From: Bacillus horti
GTDB taxonomy: Bacteria; Bacillota; Bacilli; Caldalkalibacillales; JCM-10596
Assembly: GCF_030813115.1 (NCBI RefSeq)
Contig: NZ_JAUSTY010000007.1
Coordinates: 62,001 to 126,000 of the forward strand
Length of the DNA stretch: 64,000 bases
Direction: 5' to 3'
Both the position numbers and the translations under genes were made by a program. The notes beneath the pieces were generated by a model, which ran no database searches, had not been told where the DNA came from, and worked only from the letters and a program-made list of their open reading frames with translations. Below, piece by piece: positions 45,817 to 55,270 of this stretch; position 1 is the stretch's first letter, and each line of letters begins with the position of its first letter.

Positions 45817-47418
45817 ATGATAGTAAGGAGGGAGATAAATATTAGTTATTCAGATTATCAATATATAAAAAAATTGGGTCAAGGAGGCAATGGCAGAGTA
45901 CTTCTTATGAAAGACTCTAAAAAGAATAGTGTTGCAGTAAAAGTTTCAAAAATAGAAAATCCAGATGACCCATTTAGTAAATTAAGACTAGATAGATTTA
46001 AAACTGAAGCTGTAAAAATATTTGAATTGACTGAGAGTGGACAGGAAGGGATAATTCCAGTCTATCATTATGAACTACCTTGTGAAAAAAGTGGGAAATA
46101 TTTTTTTGTAATGCCTAAAGCAGTACCTTTAACTAAGTTACAAAGTAATATGAATTTAAAGGAGAAAATAGAAGTCTTCAAGGAATTAGCTAAGACATTA
46201 GTTGATTTACATAACAAAAATATAACTCATAGAGATATTAAACCTGAGAACATCTTATCCTTAGAAAATAAATACTGTTTTGGAGACTTTGGGTTGATCG
46301 ATTTCCCAGAAAAAGGTGATCTAACAAAGATAAAAGAATCAGTAGGAAATCGAAAAACAATGGCACCAGAAATGAGAAATGCGTTTTCTGTGGAGGATTC
46401 TCGCCCATCGGATGTGTATTCATTTGCTAAAACATTATGGATTATACTATGTGACGAGGAATTTGCGTTTGATGGTCAATTTAATTTCTATGAAAATAAT
46501 AAGTTACAAAATAAATACGATAAGCAACATTTCGTTGAATTGCATCAACTATTAGCTGATTCGACAGCTGAAAATCCAGAAAAAAGGCCCACCATAGAAG
46601 AATTCTTAAATAGATTGCTTGAGTGGGAAAGTATTACCCAAGATAAACGAGCAGCAGATAAAAGTCTATGGAGATTTTTAGAACAAACCATTGTAAAACA
46701 GAAAAATCCAAGTACAGTCATTTGGAGAGATAAATTACAAGTAGTAGATATTCTTAAGAATCTATCTAAATTAAACTTTAATCATACATTCCTTTCTGAG
46801 GGGGGAGGAATGGACTTAATAGCCACAGACCTGTTTGAAGAAATAGAGGAAGATATGATAGTACTTAGCTTTGGTTTTAATATGAAGCATGTATTTAAGT
46901 TGAACAAATTAATATGGGAACTACCAAACAATGATCCCGAATTTAGCTACTTTCGTTTAGAATTCGATAGAGTAAATCCTATATATCCAAGTGCGGTTCA
47001 AGATTTAGAAAAATGGATGAAAAATCAAAAGATCGAAAATGTAAATAAAGTGTTTTCGGAGGATTTGATTGTAAATAGTAGTGGAGAATATGAGGCTTAT
47101 AGCGAGGATGATGAAATAACATCGTGTAGTGTTACTAGATGGTTCAATGGCTCATTTTTAATAGTACCTAAAAATTCTATATATAATAGTATTCAAAACA
47201 CATACGATGGACGACATTCTAAGTTCAAGGCAGAAGAATTTAGAGAATATATGGAAATCTTACAGTATATTTATAACCACGAGATATTAAAAAGTTATTT
47301 CTGGGATATAGCTAATAGGGATCCTTTCAAAGAAAATTTATTTGTGGAATTAAGGCAAACTATATCAATGACGGCTGAAGAGTTGGAAAATAAATTGGGA
47401 AAAGATACAAAAAATTAA
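45817..47418 (+). CDS. Ser/Thr protein kinase
   Basis: 533 residues. The kinase fold covers about 14-275: glycine loop GQGGNGRV (21-28), VAVK lysine (K42), catalytic loop HRDIKPEN (D140), DFGLIDF (D157) and APEMRN. The remaining 260 residues have no recognised domain and no membrane segment. The start is uncertain: ATG 45817 has no ribosome site, whereas AAGGAGGGAG lies 8 bases before an in-frame ATT at 45841, so a rare start codon may be used. Its stop codon lies inside the innermost repeat of the left transposon end. It could sense infection by phosphorylating the other products, as kinases do in Pgl/BREX-like systems. Confidence 0.82.
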   Translation: MIVRREINISYSDYQYIKKLGQGGNGRVLLMKDSKKNSVAVKVSKIENPDDPFSKLRLDRFKTEAVKIFELTESGQEGIIPVYHYELPCEKSGKYFFVMPKAVPLTKLQSNMNLKEKIEVFKELAKTLVDLHNKNITHRDIKPENILSLENKYCFGDFGLIDFPEKGDLTKIKESVGNRKTMAPEMRNAFSVEDSRPSDVYSFAKTLWIILCDEEFAFDGQFNFYENNKLQNKYDKQHFVELHQLLADSTAENPEKRPTIEEFLNRLLEWESITQDKRAADKSLWRFLEQTIVKQKNPSTVIWRDKLQVVDILKNLSKLNFNHTFLSEGGGMDLIATDLFEEIEEDMIVLSFGFNMKHVFKLNKLIWELPNNDPEFSYFRLEFDRVNPIYPSAVQDLEKWMKNQKIENVNKVFSEDLIVNSSGEYEAYSEDDEITSCSVTRWFNGSFLIVPKNSIYNSIQNTYDGRHSKFKAEEFREYMEILQYIYNHEILKSYFWDIANRDPFKENLFVELRQTISMTAEELENKLGKDTKN

Positions 47419-47561
47419 ACAACTTTATTGTTTATTAAATTGATGTGAAATTGTATATGGAATAATTTTTAAACAACTTCCAAACAACTTTTAAACATAC
47501 TATCTGGCGGTTACCGTAATTCTTTAGGTGAGAAATTAAACAACTTTATTATTACTACACA
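47412..47561 (-). repeat. Tn7-type left end (three spaced TnsB-like sites)
   Basis: On the minus strand the terminus TGTGTAGTAATAATAAAG (47561 inward) matches the 56905 end at nearly every position. Sites AATAAAGTTGTTTAA lie at 47533-47552 and 47412-47433, with a double site (AAGTTGTTT twice) at 47466-47499. Wide spacing is typical of Tn7 left ends, close phasing of right ends. Confidence 0.75.
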
Positions 47562-47635
47562 TAAGATGAACTTCAGATATTGTACCATGATTAATTTTAA
47601 TGACTAATGGAAAAATGCCTATTGTTCTGTAAGTT

Positions 47636-47672
47636 AAGAAGTTATGCTAACGAATAGCATAGCTTCTTTATT
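47636..47672 (+). terminator. Hairpin terminator outside the left end
   Basis: AAGAAGTTATGCTA and TAGCATAGCTTCTTT form a stem with one mismatch, followed by a T-rich run. Confidence 0.7.
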
Positions 47673-47975
47673 TATGGTTCACAATAGAATTCAAAAGGTA
47701 GCATAATAGCCCTTTTTTTTATCAATTCAATCCTAAACAAAGGATCACTCTTTTGTCTCTTCATTCACTTATACAAAGATTCTTATTGATTAAATATGGT
47801 CTATTGATAGAGATTATAAGAGTTAATCAAAAAATATAAAGAATCATATTGAAAAAATAGAACACATGTTCTATTATAATGATAGGAATCCCGTGTAAAG
47901 GGGGGATCTTTAATAATAGTTAGCCAATTTAATACATACAATATTATTAGGATATTTTAATTGGAGGTAAGATAT

Positions 47976-48200
47976 ATGTTGCTATTTCAGGTATTTGTAC
48001 AATTTGAGGAGAGATGGCATTCCGTTGGATTCGTTTATGCTAAAGGTGGACCAGATGCAATGAACATGTTTCGAAGCAAATACTTAATTAGGTTACAGGA
48101 GATTGTTGGTCCTGATAATGTAGATGATCTCAGCTCTTTGAATCTTGATTATAAAGAAGTGCAAACAATGGAAGGGAAATATGTCCAGTATAGAGAATAA
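47976..48200 (+). CDS. Small protein upstream of the NdpA-like gene
   Basis: 74 residues from the ATG at 47976, with GGAGG 8 bases upstream. The sequence LLFQVFVQFEERWHSVGFVYAKGGPDAMNMFRSKYL looks like a compact alpha/beta fold; I do not recognise the family. It ends 33 bases before the next gene and very probably shares its transcript. Confidence 0.55.
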   Translation: MLLFQVFVQFEERWHSVGFVYAKGGPDAMNMFRSKYLIRLQEIVGPDNVDDLSSLNLDYKEVQTMEGKYVQYRE

Positions 48201-48233
48201 ATTAGAGATATCTAATGATTAGGGGGGGATATT

Positions 48234-49301
48234 TTGAGGAATTTTAATAACATCGAAATAAAAGAACTTATTATTCATCGTGCAGATAATACAAAAGGGA
48301 AGGAACAGCTTGTTCTCTCTGAGCTTGGTTTATTAGAGGCTCTAAATAAGGATCAAGCCATTCAAATACTTGATGTAGTAACAGGTCATGCCATGAATGC
48401 AATGAAGGATAAAAAAAATAGACAAGCTTTTTTTCTGGATAAGGAAATTAATGAGGTATATAACGCTTCTAGCTCTGTCTTCAATAACGAAGTCAGTTTT
48501 ATTGAGGTTAGCCACATATTGACAAGGCGATTGTTTCAGTTTATGAGAGGAAACAGCAATATTTCTGCTGCTGATTTGGTTTTCTTATTATTCATTGAAA
48601 GTGGAAATTTATGCTTAGGTATGCTGAAGCTTGATTATAAAGATCATTATATGTCGGAAGTAAAAGTAGATGATAATGGAAAAAGATTTTTAACATTATC
48701 ACATCGAGGGGTTGGATGGCCTGAGCTTGGTACGAGGCTTCAAAAGGCTATGTTCATTCTTCCAGAAATACAAGATCAAGAGTTTCAATTATATGTATTA
48801 GATAGGCAAACTAGGAGGGATAGTGATGATATCGCAGTATTTTTTGCAGAACAATTCTTAAATATTCAACTAATAGCTGATGAGTTCATCCATACTAAAG
48901 GCTTTATTAATTTCACAAGGGATTTTGTAGATGCAAATGAAATTCCTCCTGTTAAGGCTCAAAAAATAAAAGATGCAGCAAGAAATTTAGTTATTACAGC
49001 AAAAGAAATAGATATAGAGGAATTTTCTAATATGCATTTTGGAGAAGGATCACAAGAAGTTATAGAATACATGGATTTCTTATCTTCAAAAGGTTTAACA
49101 CGAATGTCTTTTACAAAAGACACCGAGTATGCTGAAGTATTAACTAAAAAAGTTAGGATACAGGGTACTTGGTTTAACCTTGACCTCACTGACTATACTG
49201 CATATAAAGATGAAAGTCGATTTGAATTAACTTGGGTAGACGAAAGTTCACATATTGCTAATATCACACTTAAAAATGCTAGAATAAAAAAAGTGGAGTG
49301 A
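48234..49301 (+). CDS. NdpA-like (37-kDa nucleoid-associated) family protein
   Basis: 355 residues from TTG 48234, with GGGGGG five bases upstream. The start IKELIIHRADNTKGKEQLVLSELGLL and the block LFQFMRGNSNISAADLVFLLFIESG, then LCLGMLKLDYKDHYM, agree with the NdpA/YejK family of DNA-associated proteins as I remember it. Members in Firmicutes are often found in mobile or defence loci with a membrane partner, as here. Its stop is four bases before the next start, so the two genes are tightly coupled. Assignment rests on pattern memory and needs a profile search. Confidence 0.55.
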   Translation: MRNFNNIEIKELIIHRADNTKGKEQLVLSELGLLEALNKDQAIQILDVVTGHAMNAMKDKKNRQAFFLDKEINEVYNASSSVFNNEVSFIEVSHILTRRLFQFMRGNSNISAADLVFLLFIESGNLCLGMLKLDYKDHYMSEVKVDDNGKRFLTLSHRGVGWPELGTRLQKAMFILPEIQDQEFQLYVLDRQTRRDSDDIAVFFAEQFLNIQLIADEFIHTKGFINFTRDFVDANEIPPVKAQKIKDAARNLVITAKEIDIEEFSNMHFGEGSQEVIEYMDFLSSKGLTRMSFTKDTEYAEVLTKKVRIQGTWFNLDLTDYTAYKDESRFELTWVDESSHIANITLKNARIKKVE

Positions 49302-49305
49302 AGCT

Positions 49306-50772
49306 ATGGACATAAAGTCTTTATTCAATTCGTTTTCAGATAAGCTCGGAGTACAACCTTTTGAAACTGATGAAGGTCTATCAATTAATGGTAATTTGTA
49401 TTATAACGAACTGCTAGAATTATTAGATGAAATTAAGACATTAAAATGTAATCTTGGAAAAGCGGTTTTAAATATTTCACAAGAAGAAACATATAGGATC
49501 ATAGAGTTACCATTTAAGGAAGATAATATTAAATCTGAATTAAAATTCTTTTCAGAGAACTACAAATTAGACATTAATCTCCATGTAAATAAACTATCCC
49601 TTTTACCACCCTGTTATTTAAGTGATTTTAGGGTTCATGTATCATCAACGCTAAATTACTTGATTGATTATTTAAGAGAAGATAGAGTGATACACTCAAA
49701 CAAGTTATTTCAAGAGGATAAACCAACATTATTTATTGTAATTTTTGAAGATATCATCACCCTTGAAAATGAGTATATAACTATAACATCACTTAAACAC
49801 TTAGATAAATATGTTAGGCAAGTATATGGTAATACTCTTGATGTTATAAAAAAACGTAATAATAATTGTAAATGGACAGGATTTAGCACAAACATCACTC
49901 CAGATATGTTTGTGTTTAAACAAAAAACAAATAGAGATTTACAGGATATATTAGACAGGTATTTAATTATTCTATCATTAATATATTTATCAAACATTTC
50001 AGAACGAGATGAGAACAGCAATATAATTTGTCACTTTCATGGATATAAACCAGTAAAAGTAGATATGTCAGGGAATATAAACCTTGAATCCGGTAGAGAT
50101 TTGTATGACTTATTTAAATGGTCATATGAAGAAAAAACCCCTGATAAACTTGGACTAGTAAGAAATTTAATAAGTTTAAATTTAAGTGAGAACTCAAATA
50201 AAAACCTACTTTTACTGTGTGACTCAGCGTCAATTATTCAGGAAGCATCGATTTCCAATTATAAGATTTATCTAGAGAATAATATAAAATTATATTTTGA
50301 TGAAAGGAAAAAAGTAGAGGATTTTATACAACTAAAACTAAATGAAATTACATCTGAAATAAATGCAGTAACTAATTATATTACTAAGAATTTTGGAGGG
50401 TTACTTTTAACAATCTTAGGAGCAATAGTGTCCTATGTGACTATTCCAAATCTTAATGTTGTTAAATTCAGTCTAATTATCTATCTCATTTTATCGAGTA
50501 TATTTGGTCTTTATTATTTGACTTATACTATGGTGCTTATTAAACAGACTACTAATAATATTGAACATTCCTTTAGTTATTTTTTGAGAACTTTCGGAGA
50601 GAATGATTTAAAGAGACTGAAAGGTTCAGTGATAAAAAATAGACTATGTTTATTTTATATATTTTGGACAATTTCATTGCTCTTAAGCTTGATGATAATC
50701 TGTGCACTCCTATACGGTCTTGTCAACTTGGAATACATTTTAGAGGTCCTCAATATAACAACAACTTCCTAA
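49306..50772 (+). CDS. Membrane-anchored protein coupled to the NdpA-like gene
   Basis: 488 residues. About 365 N-terminal residues are soluble with no recognised domain. Three hydrophobic helices lie at about 371-390, 394-418 and 450-475. The layout, a large cytosolic sensor with a C-terminal membrane bundle, is common among effectors that damage the membrane in abortive-infection systems. That role is inferred from layout and neighbourhood only. A hairpin at 51151 ends the transcript. Confidence 0.5.
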   Translation: MDIKSLFNSFSDKLGVQPFETDEGLSINGNLYYNELLELLDEIKTLKCNLGKAVLNISQEETYRIIELPFKEDNIKSELKFFSENYKLDINLHVNKLSLLPPCYLSDFRVHVSSTLNYLIDYLREDRVIHSNKLFQEDKPTLFIVIFEDIITLENEYITITSLKHLDKYVRQVYGNTLDVIKKRNNNCKWTGFSTNITPDMFVFKQKTNRDLQDILDRYLIILSLIYLSNISERDENSNIICHFHGYKPVKVDMSGNINLESGRDLYDLFKWSYEEKTPDKLGLVRNLISLNLSENSNKNLLLLCDSASIIQEASISNYKIYLENNIKLYFDERKKVEDFIQLKLNEITSEINAVTNYITKNFGGLLLTILGAIVSYVTIPNLNVVKFSLIIYLILSSIFGLYYLTYTMVLIKQTTNNIEHSFSYFLRTFGENDLKRLKGSVIKNRLCLFYIFWTISLLLSLMIICALLYGLVNLEYILEVLNITTTS

Positions 50773-51150
50773 ATCATAATTCAATTTGAACAAAAATAAT
50801 TTTTAAATAATTTTCTATTTCTAAGAGGGCTCGCTTAATAACCTATAATTATGAGAGTTACCTTTATATCCTGAGTCCTGAATTTCATATACATCCTATT
50901 TAACTAGTTCAAATGACTCCCTTTAAAAATAAAAGACAAAAATGGCTGTAAAAGTAGGCTCAAGGGAGAAAAGAAAACCTGCACTTTTTGTGTCGTGTTT
51001 TTTGAGCCATTATGAAGTAATAGGCACTAAATTAAATTCAAACCAATGATAGCTACTAATGTAATGAGAGGCACTTAGTAATGGTGGTTCTTCAAGTTGT
51101 TGTTAAAAAGTTAAAAAACGTACAGTTGAAAATGAAACTTAGAAAATATA

Positions 51151-51180
51151 CCCCTTTGTTTAATAGTCAAAGGGGTTTTT
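51151..51180. terminator. Terminator between convergent genes
   Basis: CCCCTTTG and CAAAGGGG form a perfect stem followed by TTTTT on the plus strand. The remaining gap 50773-51150 holds only a loose GGCTCAA/TTGAGCC inverted repeat. Confidence 0.8.
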
Positions 51181-51214
51181 AGTAAAAAATTCTCAAGCTT
51201 CTTAGCTAAATCCT

Positions 51215-54200
51215 TTAACTAAGCCTCTTTATAAATGAATAATCACCAGTTTCAAATCGATTGTGCACTGCTGTTACTTTACTTATAAATTCACTTGCAG
51301 CATCATAAACACCGAATGTCTTAAGTAATTCAACATCTGTGATTTTGTGTACTGCAACACTCCACTTGTTATTATATTGATGTACAATACCGTCTTTTTT
51401 TAACTGAACTAACATTGCCTTTGTTGTTTTTACTGGAAATACATCACCCCAAATTTCTGATATTCCTAGGTGTTCAATCATAGAGAGCTCATCACTCAAT
51501 TCGCAAATGAGAGAATCGGGAGCTCCAGATTTTTTATATTCAAATATCAGTCCACTAAGAGAGATATGTTTAAGTAATCTGCTCAAATTGTCTCCATCAC
51601 CTAGTTCATTGAGATAACGTTTGATTACAGGAGCAACATATATTTCATTGAAATGTTTAGGGTTTAGTTCTTCGAACAATCTGTACATGCATGCTTCCCA
51701 CTCAAAGTTTTTGAAGTTGTAGGGACCAAAATCTGCATAAAGAATACTAGTTTGTTTCTTTGAAGTATGCCACACAACTTTTTTAAATTTATAAAAGTTA
51801 TCACCCCAAATACTTGGATAAAACTCTTCTGAATCCTCAGCATCTGGACTATAACAAATAACGCTAGCAAAACAAAAGATGAAGAGAGGTACATGAGAGA
51901 AATATATCCATTGATCATCTTCCATAATTAAATATTGAAATACGGTTTCGCGAAGCTTCTCATCATTTTTTAAATAAGTTTCATAGACAGGGTCCTTTAA
52001 GAATAGATTTTTACGTATTACTGGTTCATCGTAGTATATAAAAATGGATAAGCCCTCTGCACAAAAGCCTATAAGCTTCTGTAGTAGAGTTGAATCTCCT
52101 TCTACGATATGAAACAGCATTTTTAAGTATATATGGCTTTCTTTTTCAAGAATTTGCGGTTCAGAAGAATATAATGTTCTAATAAATAAGTCAATAGATT
52201 CTTGCGTTTGTAACAAATTATTAATGTGTGGGATGGTCGTATTGTCTAGTGCCTTAATTAGCTTTTCTTTAACTTCCAAAAGAAGATTACTTTTTGAAAT
52301 TAAATTATTAATTTCATCATCATCTAAGTAAGTCTCTTGAGGTCCAAAAAGCCACTTCCCAGCATCGTCTTTGACAATTTCAAGAGGTTTTTCATCCCAA
52401 TCAAGTTCACCGTGTAAAGGTTTGTAAGGCTTTACATTACTGTTTTTTAAGGAGGGTTCTCTTCCACACATAGAATATACTTTTTTTCCGAACTCTTTTG
52501 TATAGCGTAGATTGAATTCTTTAAGTAAATCAGGAATACTATCAATTAACATATCTAATTCCATAGGCATATAGTTTTCAACAAGTAATTCTAGCTCTGA
52601 AAGAATAATATTCTTTAATTCTTTTCTGATCTTAGGATAGTATTTTTTATGAAACACAACATACTCATCAGGAAATACTTTTTGGAACTTTTGCATTGCT
52701 GAGTAGTGATGTGCGCTAAATGCATTCTTGTAATAACTTATAATTAATTCTTGTCCATTAAAATTCATGCCTATTTCTATACAACGAACTATAATATCAG
52801 GTAAATTATATAGGTCATTATATTGTTCTTCTAATAAATCGCCTTTCCCCATGGTTAAACAGTAGTGATTTATCTCACCTTCTAGAAAATTACATAATTT
52901 AGGGTGTCTTTTGGCATTAAAAATACGAAGTAAGTTTAAGAATCGATCTAAGCGTCCATCTCTTTCTTCAATTGATTCATAATCCCAGTTCCAACTGCCA
53001 TCATACTCTATAAGACTTACAGCATAATCGTGATAATGCATGATACACTGTTGAATAATTAAGTCATTGACTGTGTCACTACAATGTTTTGATAAATACT
53101 CTAGTAGAAATTGAAGTTGATTATAGTAGGAGCAGCATGCTAATAGCTTTGGAACCCATTGTTCACAATTCTCTTTTAAGTGAGCAAATAAGAAGTCTTG
53201 TACAGCTGGCAAACTAAATTTTAGTAAAATATCTTCAAAATCATCACTGTAAACTGACGTAATCATGGTTTTTTCAAGTTCTATAACACAATCTCCAAGG
53301 TTTTTAACCGACATTTGAGAAGAATAGAAATGAATATACTTTTGATAGCATTGCTCAATACTTCCTCGGTGAACAGGGGTTGACGTTATTAGCAATAGCA
53401 TTGCAACGAATTGAGCCTCAGTAGAAAGATCCAAAAAAATGGTTTTCCAGAAATCATCAGGGCAATCAAAATAATCACATAATTGATAAAAGTATTCTTC
53501 AGGGGAGTAACTATTATCAAATTTTTTATTCAAGAAAAGTGAGAGTACCCGTGGATTATAGTTTTGATGATCTACAATCTGTCTAGTTTCCATATATAAG
53601 TAATGAACGTACTCATAATCAAGGTTTGATGTATAGAGATGGCTGTATAGTATGCTAGCTTTTTCATCATCGCTATATTCTTCCATAGTACAGATTAAGG
53701 CATATTGCTCCAACGTCCCTTTTAATTGCGGGTGTTTTTGAAACCCCTGTTGCAAAATATATTCCCGTGTCGTTAGTATTAATCGCTTGTCGTCATGGAA
53801 CTCCACTATATGTTTAATAAGCTTGTCTAGTCGATCCTCATCTTTTCTACTATTGTGCTTTCCTAGGAAAATGCTCCCCCAAAAATCATCTAATATAAAG
53901 ACTTGTTTTTGATTATCTTCCAGCAGGTTATATATATCCTCAATGGAGTTTGCCCAGACATATCCGTTAAAACTATCTGGTTGAAGATACGATAATGCCA
54001 GAGTTTGAGCCATTGAAGTTTTACCTGCACCAGGTTCTCCAGAAAGGATGATAACGTGGTTATGAGACCAATTTTTTAAAGCTTGGTGATATATTTTAGT
54101 GGGGACAAAAGTCTTGGTTTTTTGACATGCTATCTTTAGTTCCATAGCAGACTCTTTATAAATGCCACTATGGAGAGATTCTTTCAATATTTTCTCTAGT

Positions 54201-54643
54201 ATATTAGCATTTGGAGCCCAGAGTTTCGGGAAATTGCTTATAATTTCTTTATAGGCTGGTTGTTTAAGAAGGCGGTTTAACTCAACTGTATCTAGAATAT
54301 CATGAGGACTTACATTGAACTCTTTAAATAAAGTAATAATTTTATCTACCTGTGGTTTAGATAATTCCATAGATATTCCCAAAATATAGTGATCTGGTTG
54401 CAATTTGCGAACCTTTGGTAATTCAAGTTTTAAGCTTCGGAATAAGCTTGAGAAATTGGATTGATAGCGTTTCGCCTGTAAAATGGTTATATTATTGTTA
54501 TTTGTATATAAGCCATCAACGCCATCGTCGCGTCCTTCTTTATACATTCTTAATGATATTCCATCTCGTAGAGATATGATATCACATACTAACTTTTCAA
54601 AATCTAATGGATCAAGTAATGCATGGAAATCATAGTTTGACAC
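51215..54643 (-). CDS. Mrr-like nuclease / STAND NTPase, Avs-type antiphage sensor
   Basis: 1142 residues from GTG 54643, with GGAGG 8 bases upstream. Residues 1-120 have the Mrr-type restriction fold: LDFEKLVCDIISL, then GRDDGVDGLY (D43) and ILQAKRY (Q56, K58). Residues 180-480 are a STAND NTPase with Walker A GEPGAGKTS (202-210), Walker B VFILDDFWGS and a sensor RLILTTREYIL. The remaining 650 residues are helical and probably recognise a ligand. This nuclease-STAND-sensor order is that of Avs proteins, which bind phage terminase or portal proteins and then degrade DNA. It resembles the nSTAND3 group, but which phage protein it senses cannot be read from the sequence. Confidence 0.8.
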   Translation of the reverse strand: MSNYDFHALLDPLDFEKLVCDIISLRDGISLRMYKEGRDDGVDGLYTNNNNITILQAKRYQSNFSSLFRSLKLELPKVRKLQPDHYILGISMELSKPQVDKIITLFKEFNVSPHDILDTVELNRLLKQPAYKEIISNFPKLWAPNANILEKILKESLHSGIYKESAMELKIACQKTKTFVPTKIYHQALKNWSHNHVIILSGEPGAGKTSMAQTLALSYLQPDSFNGYVWANSIEDIYNLLEDNQKQVFILDDFWGSIFLGKHNSRKDEDRLDKLIKHIVEFHDDKRLILTTREYILQQGFQKHPQLKGTLEQYALICTMEEYSDDEKASILYSHLYTSNLDYEYVHYLYMETRQIVDHQNYNPRVLSLFLNKKFDNSYSPEEYFYQLCDYFDCPDDFWKTIFLDLSTEAQFVAMLLLITSTPVHRGSIEQCYQKYIHFYSSQMSVKNLGDCVIELEKTMITSVYSDDFEDILLKFSLPAVQDFLFAHLKENCEQWVPKLLACCSYYNQLQFLLEYLSKHCSDTVNDLIIQQCIMHYHDYAVSLIEYDGSWNWDYESIEERDGRLDRFLNLLRIFNAKRHPKLCNFLEGEINHYCLTMGKGDLLEEQYNDLYNLPDIIVRCIEIGMNFNGQELIISYYKNAFSAHHYSAMQKFQKVFPDEYVVFHKKYYPKIRKELKNIILSELELLVENYMPMELDMLIDSIPDLLKEFNLRYTKEFGKKVYSMCGREPSLKNSNVKPYKPLHGELDWDEKPLEIVKDDAGKWLFGPQETYLDDDEINNLISKSNLLLEVKEKLIKALDNTTIPHINNLLQTQESIDLFIRTLYSSEPQILEKESHIYLKMLFHIVEGDSTLLQKLIGFCAEGLSIFIYYDEPVIRKNLFLKDPVYETYLKNDEKLRETVFQYLIMEDDQWIYFSHVPLFIFCFASVICYSPDAEDSEEFYPSIWGDNFYKFKKVVWHTSKKQTSILYADFGPYNFKNFEWEACMYRLFEELNPKHFNEIYVAPVIKRYLNELGDGDNLSRLLKHISLSGLIFEYKKSGAPDSLICELSDELSMIEHLGISEIWGDVFPVKTTKAMLVQLKKDGIVHQYNNKWSVAVHKITDVELLKTFGVYDAASEFISKVTAVHNRFETGDYSFIKRLS

Positions 54644-54824
54644 CTAACATTCCTCCATTTATACATTTAACCTTCTCTAAGATAAGCTTTTGTGTTTATA
54701 TCTCTTTGTCTCTTCTTTAATTGTATCATGTAGTATGCTTAATATTGGCTTATACACTTAAAAAATGGTAGATAAATCAGTAACTTTAAATTTAAATTTT
54801 TAGATTAACTTTGTTTTGTAATAG

Positions 54825-55064
54825 ATTCGTGGTAGGACGCAGCAACTTTACGCGCTCTTATTTCGACTAATCCAAAATCAACTGACGTTGTCAACGTTTC
54901 ATAGCTTAGAAGGTCTTCAGTTTGAGCGAGTATATATGATTTATCTTGTCAATAGTATTTTATACATGCTAGAAGAGATTAATGATCGCCTCGTGTTATT
55001 CAGAGATCGGCTAGGATATGAGAAGGCAATTATTCATATGGCCAAACATATCGAGTTTTCGTAA
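54825..55064 (+). pseudogene. Open-frame remnant of an unknown gene
   Basis: 79 codons run without interruption to the TAA at 55062, but two stop codons stand directly before 54825 and no convincing start exists. The reading includes QQLYALLFRLIQNQ and VLFRDRLGYEKAIIHMAKH, which look like a real helical C-terminus. I do not recognise the family. An ATG at 54936 could give 42 residues but has no ribosome site. Confidence 0.35.
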
Positions 55065-55270
55065 AAAGGTATTAATGAATACAAGTAGAGACTGTCGATA
55101 CTATTTTTCGGATAATTTAGTCGAGAGTATAGAATGCTTAAACTAGTGAAATGCCAAAATTCCCTTACTAAACATAATATGTCCTACACAAACAAAGGAG
55201 CTGAACCCAGCTCCTTATTTCTTAACTCTATTCCCTTGCCGTATAAATTTATCTTCCTTTTGGTAAGCCA

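Noticed and set aside
47769-47781. TTATACAAAGATT shared with the flank of the end at 58633
   Set aside because: A 12- to 13-base AT-rich match without further similarity is too weak to mark another transposon end.
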